64,000 nucleotides of DNA from Acidobacteriaceae bacterium (GTDB lineage: Bacteria > Acidobacteriota > Terriglobia > Terriglobales > Acidobacteriaceae). Location: NCBI GenBank assembly GCA_025361625.1, contig JANYKL010000090.1, positions 1 to 64,000 of the forward strand, in the 5' to 3' direction. Shown in pieces: positions 1 to 8,529 of the stretch. The translations under genes and the position numbers were made by a program. Positions within the stretch are counted from its first letter, which is position 1. Every line of letters begins with the position of its first letter. The notes below the pieces were generated by a model that saw nothing but the letters and a program-made list of their open reading frames with translations, was not told the DNA's origin and did no database searches.

Positions 1-253
1 TCGCCGTCGTCTCCATCAGCGGGGTGCGGTTGCCGGTCGCCAACATGACGAGGCCGAAAAAGACCGCGATAAAAATATAAGTTGCGAGGGTCATCGGCTC
101 GACCGCATAGTGTGCCGTGAGTTTAAGAAATTCCGAAGCAGCCAGAAGGGCGACGACAGCGGAGACAATGACAAGCACGGAGATGGGCGCTTTAAGGACC
201 AGCAGAAGAACGATAGGAATTAATATGACAGCCGTGGCAATGCGCTTGATCAA
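1..253 (-). CDS. cdsA: Phosphatidate cytidylyltransferase, N-terminal part (truncated by window edge)
   Basis: Minus-strand reading from a TTG overlapping the uppS stop gives LIKRIATAVILIPIVLLLVLKAPISVLVIVSAVVALLAASEFLKLTAHYAVEPMTLATYIFIAVFFGLVMLATGNRTPLMETTA, a hydrophobic CdsA-like N-terminus; uppS-cdsA order is canonical. Confidence 0.75.
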   Translation of the reverse strand, partial: MIKRIATAVILIPIVLLLVLKAPISVLVIVSAVVALLAASEFLKLTAHYAVEPMTLATYIFIAVFFGLVMLATGNRTPLMETTA

Positions 254-1077
254 CGCTTAGCCCCGGTTAAAGTTCGGCGGGTAGCGGCTGATCCATTGCC
301 ACCAGTGGCTAAGCCTCCGTAGCGGCGATCCCGTTTCTGGTAGTCTTCGATGCCTTCGAGAAGATTCAATCCCCGGAAATCTGGCCACAACGTTGGCGTC
401 ACATAAATCTCGGCATAGGCGAGTTGCCACAACAGGAAGTTGCTAAGGCGCATCTCGCCGCTGGTGCGAATCACCAGGTCCGGATCCGGCAGGCCGCGGG
501 TATAAAGATGATCGCTGATGGCTTGCTCATCGACTTCCATGTGAGCAAGGCCGCCGTTGCGAGAGGCGGCTTCGGCGAGAGAGCGAAAGGCATCGACGAT
601 CTCGCTGCGCGCGCTGTAATTCAAGGCCAGCGTCAGCAGCATGCCGGTATTCTTCGCGGTCGCCTCGCTCGCTTCATCCATCTCGCGGCGCACCGAAGCG
701 GGCAGTTCGTGCTGGCGCCCGATATATTTCAAACGAATATTGTTTTCATTCAGCGTGTTGACTTCAGCTTTGAGAAAGCGGCACAGGAGTCGCATCAGGA
801 AATCGACTTCGGTCTGTGGCCGTTTCTTCCAATTTTCTTCAGAGAAGGCGTAGAGCGTCAGCGCGGGAATGCCGATGCGGGCCGCGGTTTCTACCGTTGA
901 ACGCACGGATGCGACTCCGGCGCGATGCCCAGCCACCCGCGGCATGTGCCGAAGGCGCGCCCATCGCCCGTTTCCATCCATGATGATTGCAATGTGCCGG
1001 GGAAGACGCGCCGAATCAAGTTGCAGGTACGCAGCAGCTTCCTTGCGGTCCATTCCAGCCGGAACCGTGTGTGCCAA
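250..1077 (-). CDS. uppS: Isoprenyl transferase (undecaprenyl diphosphate synthase family)
   Basis: RHIAIIMDGNGRWARLR, GHRAG, LTLYAFSEENWKRP-type and DLVIRTSGEMRLSNFLLWQLAYAEIY motifs. Confidence 0.96.
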   Translation of the reverse strand: MAHTVPAGMDRKEAAAYLQLDSARLPRHIAIIMDGNGRWARLRHMPRVAGHRAGVASVRSTVETAARIGIPALTLYAFSEENWKKRPQTEVDFLMRLLCRFLKAEVNTLNENNIRLKYIGRQHELPASVRREMDEASEATAKNTGMLLTLALNYSARSEIVDAFRSLAEAASRNGGLAHMEVDEQAISDHLYTRGLPDPDLVIRTSGEMRLSNFLLWQLAYAEIYVTPTLWPDFRGLNLLEGIEDYQKRDRRYGGLATGGNGSAATRRTLTGAKR

Positions 1078-1216
1078 GTGGAACGCTCCGAATCGAAGCT
1101 AACATAGGAAATCCTGTGCAGGCAATGTGATACAAGTATCTGCAACGGCAGTGACAACCGCCCCCACCTGGGTGGCTTCTTTAAGAAGAATACCGCGTAA
1201 CGCGAAATCCCGAATG

Positions 1217-2152
1217 CTATGCGAAGAGCGAATATTTTCCGTTTGCGTCTTCGAGCTCAGTCATCGACCTCAGTTCGGGATAATGGCTTACGAGCGAGGC
1301 TGGAGCGGGAACTTTCTTTCCATTGAGCAGATGGCGAAGCTCGAGTGCATTGACGGCAGCCTTGGCCTGAAAATGGTTGTTAGCGATTACGTAGACCGAT
1401 TCGGCTCGCTCCGCAATTGAGCTGATTTTTTCTTTCCATTTTTCCAATTCGGCCATCTTGTAAAGGTAGTTGTAGCGATCGTCACGGTTATCGCTATCAA
1501 ACCACTGCTCGTAGTTGCGCCCGTGCAGGCGCACGTAAGCGAGACTGGAAGTTACGTGTTCAGTCGGAGCGAGCGAGCGGCCGAGTTGGGGCTGATCAAT
1601 ATTGCAAAACGCCACGTTCTGGCGCATGAATTCGGCGATGGTCTCGGCGTTGTCCCAACTCTCATGCCGCACTTCGACCACACGCGGATATTCGATGAAT
1701 TGTCTTAGGACCTGGTCTATATATTCACGATTGAGCCCGGTGTTTTTGAAGGAGACAGGAAATTGGATCAGCAGCGCGCCCAGTTTGCCCTCCGTGGCAA
1801 GCGATTCGAGGCCTTCACGCGCAAGACGCTCATCTTCGTCATTCGGACGAATGCTCGCCGCAGAAGTCGGTTCGGTCGCGGCCAACGGAGAGTGAGTAAA
1901 GGACCGATGGAGCTTGGCTGTGAAAAGAAAGTCGGGATTGACGGCCGCGGCCTTGCGCGCCCAGAAACGTCCGAGCTCTGGCCTGATGTGTCCGTAGAAC
2001 GAAGTGTTGATCTCTATAACGTCAAAGAATCGGGCCAGGAATTCGACAGGATGAATTTTCTTTCTCGTTACCTCTGGCGGATAGAGAATTCCGTCCCAAT
2101 CTTTATAAGACCATCCGGCAGTCCCGATGCGGATTTTCGGAGCGCTAGCCAT
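1217..2152 (-). CDS. DUF72 domain-containing protein (YecE family)
   Basis: IGTAGWSYKDWDGILYP, FFDVIEINTSFYG, VEVRHESW, AYVRLHGR motifs. Confidence 0.92.
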   Translation of the reverse strand: MASAPKIRIGTAGWSYKDWDGILYPPEVTRKKIHPVEFLARFFDVIEINTSFYGHIRPELGRFWARKAAAVNPDFLFTAKLHRSFTHSPLAATEPTSAASIRPNDEDERLAREGLESLATEGKLGALLIQFPVSFKNTGLNREYIDQVLRQFIEYPRVVEVRHESWDNAETIAEFMRQNVAFCNIDQPQLGRSLAPTEHVTSSLAYVRLHGRNYEQWFDSDNRDDRYNYLYKMAELEKWKEKISSIAERAESVYVIANNHFQAKAAVNALELRHLLNGKKVPAPASLVSHYPELRSMTELEDANGKYSLFA

Positions 2153-2300
2153 GGGCGGGAAGATGTTCGCAGATTAGCACAGACATCCGATGAGACGGGG
2201 CGACCCCCCTTTTGACATGTCAAGGGCATGATCGTCTGCGAAATCGCTGAGAGGATCGACGCCGGAAATGACGGCGATACTAATCTGGAATGAGGCGATA

Positions 2301-3200
2301 CTAATAGAGAAGAACCGCCACCCAGTACGTGCCGGTTGGATACGTGCTGTTGCGTGCGTAGCAGGAGCCAACCGCGATTTCCCGGGCATTCGGATCGAGC
2401 AGGGCGCGTCGTGCAGCTTGCGGTAGTTCCTCCGGGTGAGTCTGCGTGTAAACAATAATTCGGGATCTGGAGTAAGAAGTGGCAAGAAGATGGGCATTCG
2501 GATGGCTTTCGTCAGAAAGCGAACAGGCTGCGTCATCGAGTTTGGCGGGAGCAATCTGCGTGAACTCCGCTAACCCTGCCTCGCTTCGCACTTGCGAAAC
2601 AGCGCGGCTGACCAATTGGTTGCTTTCAGTGGAAGAGTAGGAGGCGATCTCGTGAGCGAAATCCTGCACGACGTAGAGCTTTCCGTGGTTCCAGATGGCA
2701 GCGATGCCGGCCACGTTGAAGCCTTGGTCAAGTAAATTCTTGCGATGCGGCGGGGAGCGCATGAACGCCTCATTGGCCGAAGTCGAACAAGTCGCATACG
2801 CAATGTTCTCTCCCGCGTAATCGATCTTGAGCGGGCCAGCCTGCGAAATACGCTGCATCAGATCCGCTTCGCCGGGGTACTGGTGTTCCATTTGCTGCTT
2901 TGCGATCATCAACTCAGCGTGGCGGCGTGCCGCTTCGAGCAGGCTATTGTCCACGCGCAGGGCGGGCGCTCCCGCTAGCTCGCGGCTGTGATTGGCCATC
3001 AATAAAAGTTCATTCTCAGCGCTGGAGTCTTCGGCTCGGGGGTCGGGTTTGTTGTTCGTTCGTCCCGCAGTATGATTGGAATCGACACAATCGCCCAACG
3101 TATTTTCAGAAGATTCGCGGCCGGCGGGATTGTTGGAGCAGCTTCCGCGCGCAATCGCCGAGATCGCTACGAACAGCAAGACCGCCCATGACCGCATCAT
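2301..3200 (-). CDS. CAP/SCP domain secreted protein
   Basis: LLLMANHSRELAGAPALRVDNSLLEAARRHAELMIAKQQMEHQYPG..GENIAYA..SPPHRKNLLDQGFNVAGIA is a CAP-domain signature; N-terminal signal/lipobox-like region. Confidence 0.88.
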   Translation of the reverse strand: MMRSWAVLLFVAISAIARGSCSNNPAGRESSENTLGDCVDSNHTAGRTNNKPDPRAEDSSAENELLLMANHSRELAGAPALRVDNSLLEAARRHAELMIAKQQMEHQYPGEADLMQRISQAGPLKIDYAGENIAYATCSTSANEAFMRSPPHRKNLLDQGFNVAGIAAIWNHGKLYVVQDFAHEIASYSSTESNQLVSRAVSQVRSEAGLAEFTQIAPAKLDDAACSLSDESHPNAHLLATSYSRSRIIVYTQTHPEELPQAARRALLDPNAREIAVGSCYARNSTYPTGTYWVAVLLY

Positions 3201-3309
3201 ATTTTTGAGTTCAAAGTTGCGGCCGGGGGGTCACCGACAAAGATCGCGGATAAAGTTCCCGCTTTCCATCTCTAACGCTAACCTCTAAAATTCAGGTCAT
3301 CTACTTACC

Positions 3310-4641
3310 ATGGAGACATTGCTCTTAGTTACTATCCTCGTCGGAACCCTTGCCCTGCTTGGGTTTTCAGCGATCCTATGGCGCCGTGTCGCGGGCACAT
3401 CGCAAGTTGATGTAAAAGCGGAAGTTGCAGCTCACCTCGAAAGGTTTAATACCACCCTCGGCCAAAAGATCAGTACCAGCACTGCCGATATGGCCACTCG
3501 CCTGGAGCAGACCAAAGGGGACCTCCGGCAGCAGGTGACAGACCGCATCCAGCAAGGGTTTTCGGAGATTCGCACTTCGGTAGAGCGGCAACTTGCTTCC
3601 GGGCGCGAGGAGCAGAAGCGGAACCTTGCCGAAGGCCGAAGTGAGCTAACCAGTTCTCTGCTGCTAACCACGCAGCAATTAAAAGTCGAATTTCAATGCC
3701 TCAATCAGCAAACCGCCCAGAGTCTGGAGTCGATTCGTGACCGCGTCGATGTGAGGCTGATGGCGATCACCGATCAAGTGCAACAAAAACTTGATCAGAA
3801 CATTAAGGAAGGATTCGCGCAGTTCGAAAAAGTGCAGCAACACCTGAAGAACGCGGAAGAGCAGCTGCGTGAAGTCGGAGCTCTCGGGCACTCGATTAAC
3901 GATCTGAACAATTTATTGAAGTTGCCACACCTGCGCGGTCAGTTTGGCGAGGCCAGCCTGGAGCGGCTTCTGGCCGATTTTCTTCCGGCACACATGTTCG
4001 CGCTGCAATCTTCGTGCGGTGAAGGCGGGGGGCGAGCCGATGCGGTCATCTTTTTCCCCGACCGTAAGCTTCCGATCGATGCCAAGTTTCCACGGGAACA
4101 GGTGATTGCCTTATTCGAGAGCAACGACAAGGCCGAAATCGACGCCGCGCGCGTCGTCCTGGTTAGAGTAATGAAAGCCGAGGCCAAGCGCATTCAGCAG
4201 TACATTCAGCCTGAAAACGGGACGACCGATATCGCGCTCATGTACTTGCCGAGCGAAACCCTCTACATGGAGGTCATCCGCAATCGTGAACTTGGCGACT
4301 GGATGAATGACCAGCATGTCTTCCCCGTCTCTCCAAACACGCTGCTGATGACGTTGCACACGATTTCGCTCGTCCACAAGTGGTACGAGGTAGCAACCAG
4401 ATTCGAAAAGAGCCGGGCTGAACTCGGTAAGGCGCAAAAGTCTTTTGACTTCTTCCAAAGCCAATTTGAGAACGTAGGCAAGAATCTGAACAAGGCGCAG
4501 GAAGCATTCGAAACCGCGCAACGCCACTTGAAAAACTATCGTGGCAAGGTAACCGCGCTGAGCGGACAAGAGCAATTGGAGCTTGAAACGTCGGCTCCGA
4601 CCGAAAAGCCGTTGCCGCTGGTGGACAAGGCAAGCGCCTGA
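3310..4641 (+). CDS. rmuC: DNA recombination protein RmuC homolog
   Basis: N-terminal TM, coiled coil, LRGQFGEASLERLLADFLP, DAVIFFPDRKLPIDAKFP, MYLPSETLYMEVIRN motifs. Confidence 0.93.
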   Translation: METLLLVTILVGTLALLGFSAILWRRVAGTSQVDVKAEVAAHLERFNTTLGQKISTSTADMATRLEQTKGDLRQQVTDRIQQGFSEIRTSVERQLASGREEQKRNLAEGRSELTSSLLLTTQQLKVEFQCLNQQTAQSLESIRDRVDVRLMAITDQVQQKLDQNIKEGFAQFEKVQQHLKNAEEQLREVGALGHSINDLNNLLKLPHLRGQFGEASLERLLADFLPAHMFALQSSCGEGGGRADAVIFFPDRKLPIDAKFPREQVIALFESNDKAEIDAARVVLVRVMKAEAKRIQQYIQPENGTTDIALMYLPSETLYMEVIRNRELGDWMNDQHVFPVSPNTLLMTLHTISLVHKWYEVATRFEKSRAELGKAQKSFDFFQSQFENVGKNLNKAQEAFETAQRHLKNYRGKVTALSGQEQLELETSAPTEKPLPLVDKASA

Positions 4642-4646
4642 TCGCC

Positions 4647-4764
4647 CTTGTGCGGATCAAAAATGCCAGTGGTAAACTATTTGGGCGGTCTGCATCACAC
4701 CGTAAGCGTTTGACATCCACACGCCGGAGAGATGGCCGAGAGGCTGAAGGCGGCGGTTTGCTAA
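4647..4764 (+). repeat. 118-bp direct repeat, left copy: tRNA-Ser upstream region plus truncated tRNA-Ser 5' half (4726-4764)
   Basis: Aligned by eye to 6569-6686: 3 mismatches in 118 bp, all within 6 bp. Identity ends exactly at the anticodon loop (ggtttgctaa). Confidence 0.95.
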
Positions 4765-4809
4765 GTCGCACCAAACCCTTGACCCGCCTTGTTTCCAAGG
4801 GGTTGCGAC
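4765..4809. repeat. Imperfect palindrome immediately adjacent to the tRNA breakpoint
   Basis: GTCGCACCAAACCCTTG (4765-4781) opposite CAAGGGGTTGCGAC (4796-4809). Confidence 0.8.
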
Positions 4810-4951
4810 AGCCGAGTGCTTATCCTTTTGGCCAGAATTGGCCACATCAGCTTCCAAACGGACAGCAAGGCGGACAGTAATCCAGTTTTCAGTAGCCACT
4901 CATTCCCTTGATTGACCTTCTTCTATGATCCGATTATGCAAAGGTTGAGCA

Positions 4952-4980
4952 GTTGTTAGTGTAATGGCGATATTACGACA
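4952..4980 (+). repeat. 29-bp recombinase-core-like motif, copy A
   Basis: GTTGTTAGTGTAATGGCGATATTACGACA; reverse strand reads TGTCGTAAT-ATCGCC-ATTACACTA, imperfect inverted arms around 6 bp. Confidence 0.7.
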
Positions 4981-4981
4981 G

Positions 4982-5530
4982 CTACTTGACGACCGATCCA
5001 TCCAGCACCGTTAACTCATCGTCGCTCAACTTGTTATGGATGGCGCGGAGCTTGCTCCCGTCTCTTAGCGAGAAATACGTGTAGGTCGCAGGTCCGTCGC
5101 CACCACTAAATTTAGTGACAAGATAAACATCACCCGTCACGGGTTCTCCGCGTTCTCCTCGCTCCTGAAACGTCCATCTTACAGCCTCACCGTTCATTGC
5201 CTCGACGGTGACTGTGGCATTCGGTGGCCCCTCAACGTCGGGTGCCCGGTCCATGAAAAGAGTCTCACGAAGCACCAGCGCCTCGCTACGAGTGCCGTGT
5301 TCTGTCAAAAGCTCGACGACAGTAAATCGCCTATTCCGCGTGAGGAAATGGGGTTCGGTACCCTTCACCTTGATCTCCAATGTTGAGACGGCGGAATTGC
5401 GATCCTTTGGGAGACTCACTCCAAGTGTGCCCTCTAATAGAACGAACTCAGCGATGAGAGCGACTGCTAGGATCGCAGCGAAGACAAGAACCGCCTTCCT
5501 TGCCGTCACAAACTGTGACATGTCATTCAT
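4982..5530 (-). CDS. Hypothetical protein with one N-terminal TM segment (182 aa)
   Basis: Start MNDMSQFVTARKAVLVFAAILAVALIAEFVLLEG, then a soluble domain; stop lies 1 nt from motif A. Confidence 0.6.
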   Translation of the reverse strand: MNDMSQFVTARKAVLVFAAILAVALIAEFVLLEGTLGVSLPKDRNSAVSTLEIKVKGTEPHFLTRNRRFTVVELLTEHGTRSEALVLRETLFMDRAPDVEGPPNATVTVEAMNGEAVRWTFQERGERGEPVTGDVYLVTKFSGGDGPATYTYFSLRDGSKLRAIHNKLSDDELTVLDGSVVK

Positions 5531-5640
5531 CTCCTAGTAGCTGAGGCTTCTGGCCGTTGGACTGATTCTTGCGCTTACAGGGGATTGCGGGAAGGTGACT
5601 ATTGTCATCAGGCGTTGGCACTAATTGAGAACGGCGGCTC

Positions 5641-5669
5641 GTCGTTAGTGAAATGGCGATTTTTCAACA
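5641..5669 (+). repeat. 29-bp recombinase-core-like motif, copy C
   Basis: GTCGTTAGTGAAATGGCGATTTTTCAACA, 24/29 identical to copy A. Confidence 0.7.
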
Positions 5670-5683
5670 GTTAGTCTTGCGCC

Positions 5684-6151
5684 TCATTCTTCGTGATCCA
5701 GAGGTCTTCCATCGGGGCCGATCTGCACCTCCGACCTTTTTCCATCAGTTACGACTTGTGCTTCGTATGCTACAAGCTTGCCGTGTTTGGTAAGGGACTC
5801 GACCTTCACGAGTTTGCCGTTCGCGATCTTGGCTTGCAGTCCATCCCTCACGGCAGGAGAGAGCGAATCCACAACCACTTGTTCTTCCACCTCCACGATC
5901 TGACCGTTGGCGTCCATCAGGACATCTTTGCTGTGGCCATTGACCACGAACTCCGCCTCAAAGAAGGTTTGTCCGTGCTCTTTTTCCTCTGAAAAGCCGC
6001 GAATGGTCGCACCCTGACTCTGCGCTGCAACAGCTTTTTCAAGTGCGGGCGGTAGGTACGAACGTTTGATCTTCTTTTCCTGTGTCCAAGCCGGAACGGT
6101 GAGAAACAGGCTGGCAACCGCTGCAAGTCCAACCACTCGTGAATTGCTCAT
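5684..6151 (-). CDS. Secreted PepSY-like hypothetical protein
   Basis: Start at 6151 preceded by GAGGAAA gives MSNSRVVGLAAVASLFLTVPAWTQEKK signal peptide; repeated small beta-rich units (FEAEFVVNGHSKDVLMDANGQIVEVEE / YEAQVVTDGKRSEVQIGPDGRPL). Confidence 0.65.
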   Translation of the reverse strand: MSNSRVVGLAAVASLFLTVPAWTQEKKIKRSYLPPALEKAVAAQSQGATIRGFSEEKEHGQTFFEAEFVVNGHSKDVLMDANGQIVEVEEQVVVDSLSPAVRDGLQAKIANGKLVKVESLTKHGKLVAYEAQVVTDGKRSEVQIGPDGRPLDHEE

Positions 6152-6278
6152 GGGTTTTTCCTCTGAAACAAGAATACGCTGTTCAATGTGAAGACATCTA
6201 GAAGCGTTGGAATTTCTCGCCAACGCACGAGACTGCTGGTGCGTAATGGCCCGACTGGAACAGTCGCTGACGGGTAGG

Positions 6279-6307
6279 TGTCGAAAACAGGCGATTACAC
6301 TAACGAC
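6279..6307 (-). repeat. 29-bp recombinase-core-like motif, copy B (inverted)
   Basis: Reverse complement GTCGTTAGTGTAATCGCCTGTTTTCGACA; 22/29 vs A, 23/29 vs C. Confidence 0.7.
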
Positions 6308-6328
6308 CAGCCGTTTTGGCGAAAATTC

Positions 6329-6568
6329 CTAGGCCGAGAAAGGCTCGATCCCCAAGGACGCCAAGAATTGGTTGTCGGCCTTTATTCTTTCGGCCCTTGT
6401 CATAGCGTCGACGATTGAAGGCTTCTTGTCCATCGTCTCTACGGTCCCAGTTTCGTCGCACTCGCCATTCTTTATGGACTCAAGGAGCTTCAACAAATAC
6501 TGGCGCTCGTCCTCGCGAATGGACTTCCCCCAGTCTGCCAGGGTTTTCTTTGCTTGATCGTTTGTCAT
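6329..6568 (-). CDS. Hypothetical small protein (79 aa)
   Basis: MTNDQAKKTLADWGKSIREDERQYLLKLLESI...; start codon directly abuts the right 118-bp repeat. Confidence 0.5.
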   Translation of the reverse strand: MTNDQAKKTLADWGKSIREDERQYLLKLLESIKNGECDETGTVETMDKKPSIVDAMTRAERIKADNQFLASLGIEPFSA

Positions 6569-6686
6569 CTTGTGCGGATCAAAAATGCCAGTGGTAAACT
6601 AATGGGACGGTCTGCATCACACCGTAAGCGTTTGACATCCACACGCCGGAGAGATGGCCGAGAGGCTGAAGGCGGCGGTTTGCTAA
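6569..6686 (+). repeat. 118-bp direct repeat, right copy (upstream region and 5' half of the intact tRNA-Ser)
   Basis: See 4647-4764. Confidence 0.95.
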
Positions 6687-6741
6687 ACCGTTATAGGGTC
6701 TAACAACTCTATCGAGGGTTCGAATCCCTCTCTCTCCGCCA
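6648..6741 (+). tRNA. tRNA-Ser(GCT)
   Basis: Acceptor ggagaga/tctctcc, anticodon arm cggttt-GCT-aaaccg, long variable arm, T arm gagggttcgaatccctc, encoded CCA. Confidence 0.96.
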
Positions 6742-7033
6742 GTTTCAATGATTTGAAGTGGTTCCCTCCCTAGGCCCCTCCGGTTTAGAACCCCCCTGTA
6801 AAGTTTTTCAGGCCGGCCCGTCGCCTGCTAAGGCCAGAACAGAGAATTTTTCAATCAAGAGTCTCTAACGCTGACGCGAGCAATCGAGGCGGGTTAGTTC
6901 CTCAAACGCTCCAGAAAGTCGCTGACTTTGGCGAGAAGATGTGCGGTTTATCTAATTACAAAGCAACATTTTTCAGGCTCGTTGCAGCTTCATTATTGAC
7001 TGCTCCGCCCTTTTTCCTAGATGATTGTGAGAC

Positions 7034-7237
7034 ATGGACGTCGAGCGCATCATTGGTGACATCGAGCAGATACAGGAAATGTTCGAAGCGCCGGATATCA
7101 GGCCACTCACCGCAAGCGACATTTCTGCGGCGAATCGGCGGCACGATGAGAAGCTCGCCCAAAGCCCCTGGTTTCGACTCTGGCAAAGTTACGGACTTTG
7201 CTGCCGACCCAACGCCGAAGCGCGGCTTGAAGTCTAA
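7034..7237 (+). CDS. Small hypothetical protein (67 aa)
   Basis: MDVERIIGDIEQIQEMFEAPDIRPLTASDISAANRRHDEKLAQSPWFRLWQSYGLCCR: protein-like composition; competes with longer overlapping ORFs in other frames. Confidence 0.5.
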   Translation: MDVERIIGDIEQIQEMFEAPDIRPLTASDISAANRRHDEKLAQSPWFRLWQSYGLCCRPNAEARLEV

Positions 7238-7360
7238 TGCCATGCTTAGCATCCAGCGCTTAAATTGACATCTCACCGGCGATGCGCCTGCATCGTGAGG
7301 AAGACTGTTCCGTTCAACTTGGACTGGCCGGTCCGGCAAAATCTATCGGGACATGGTTGC

Positions 7361-8167
7361 TTATTGGCGAAGCACGCTGAAACGGCTGATCGAGTATCCG
7401 AGAGCTGCTCCGAAAAAGACATCGGAAGTGAAATGAGCGGCCAGGGACACGCGTGAACACCCTACCAGCGCTGCCGCTCCATAGGCAACGTACGGCACCC
7501 ACTTGTGATTTCCATAGCGACGGGCGGCGACAGTTGCGATCGAAAACGCAGCGATCGTATGACCCGAGGGGAATCCGCCATTCGCCCGCAGCACGGACCC
7601 TTTGCTGTCGAAAAATGAGTCATAGAGATTTCCGTTAGGCGCGAAACCCACGGGGCGGGCCCGTTTCGTGGCATCCTTCAAAACCGTAGTTACGATCTCG
7701 GCGTCCGCTACCGCTTCCGCCGCCAAAAGAGCTGTGTGCTGCGCCTTCTCGTCTTTGCGAAAGAGCCCGACCGCGTAAAACGATGCGGGAGCAACGATCG
7801 TTGCAATGCTGGTAGTTTTGGCGCTAAAAACTCTATTAAAGCTGTGATAAGACGTCGTGCGGCGGAAATAGTTTCCTTCAATCGGATCGAGTGCGAAGAT
7901 TCCGGCCGTAGTGCCGAGAACGACGGCGGTCGGCAGCAGAACGTGACCATGCAACAGTCTCACTGGAAAGGTCCAAATTTGTTTTTGATCGCTAATAATA
8001 TTTGGGAACAGCAGCTTTACTGAAACTGGGCGATCGAATTGGGGCGCCCCGCGGGAAGTCCGGGTTTCGGCGTTCGGCGGAGCGGAAGCAGGCGGCGGTT
8101 GCTCTTGCGCGGAGAGAAGAAACGGAAGAACACTGCAGGCAAAGAGCAGCGCGACCAAAAGCCTCAT
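7361..8167 (-). CDS. PAP2 superfamily phosphatase, secreted
   Basis: KRARP...FPSGHTIAAFS...CSRVSLAAHFTSDVFFGAALG: the three PAP2 motifs; signal peptide. Confidence 0.9.
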   Translation of the reverse strand: MRLLVALLFACSVLPFLLSAQEQPPPASAPPNAETRTSRGAPQFDRPVSVKLLFPNIISDQKQIWTFPVRLLHGHVLLPTAVVLGTTAGIFALDPIEGNYFRRTTSYHSFNRVFSAKTTSIATIVAPASFYAVGLFRKDEKAQHTALLAAEAVADAEIVTTVLKDATKRARPVGFAPNGNLYDSFFDSKGSVLRANGGFPSGHTIAAFSIATVAARRYGNHKWVPYVAYGAAALVGCSRVSLAAHFTSDVFFGAALGYSISRFSVLRQ

Positions 8168-8529
8168 GAATCATCCCCTACAGCGTAATTGGCGGAGCTT
8201 TATTCGCGGAAAAAGTAGACGCTTAGGGTGGGCCGCGCGTTGCCTGTTAGGTCGACTGTCGGCGAGGGTGCTAGTGCTAACGGGCCGCTGCGGGCAACGA
8301 GAAAAATAGCTTTGGTCACGATGTTTGCCGTTCCGCGCGTCTCGATCTTCAAGGTTCGGTCTGCGGATCAACGAGGCATACAGGTTTTACTGTATACAGC
8401 GAAACTGCTCGGGACGGCGATAATAATCGACGCTCATCCCCGTTCCGCGGAAGGCTCCGTGGCAGGAGTAGCGGTCCGAAGTGTATCAGCTGTGGAAAAT
8501 AAATAAATGACCGGCAGCCGGGTTTAACT

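Larger units (their letters stand above)
4765..6686. mobile_element. Putative tRNA-Ser-associated cassette insert of ~1.9 kb without an integrase
   Basis: Flanked by 118-bp direct repeats; three small minus-strand ORFs; three 29-bp recombinase-core-like motifs (4952-4980, 5641-5669, 6279-6307). Confidence 0.6.

Noticed and set aside
2270-2302. Repeated ggcgatactaat x2 resembling the 29-bp motif
   Set aside because: Only the ggcgat portion is shared; lacks the GTTAGTG and TTWCRACA arms.
4952-6307. Classical integron gene cassettes with attC sites
   Set aside because: The motifs do not match RYYYAAC/GTTRRRY core ends and there is no intI; kept only as a generic tyrosine-recombinase-like hypothesis.
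6956-7339. 127-aa minus-strand ORF
   Set aside because: Overlaps the better-looking 67-aa plus-strand ORF at 7034-7237; no motif or ribosome-binding site recognised.
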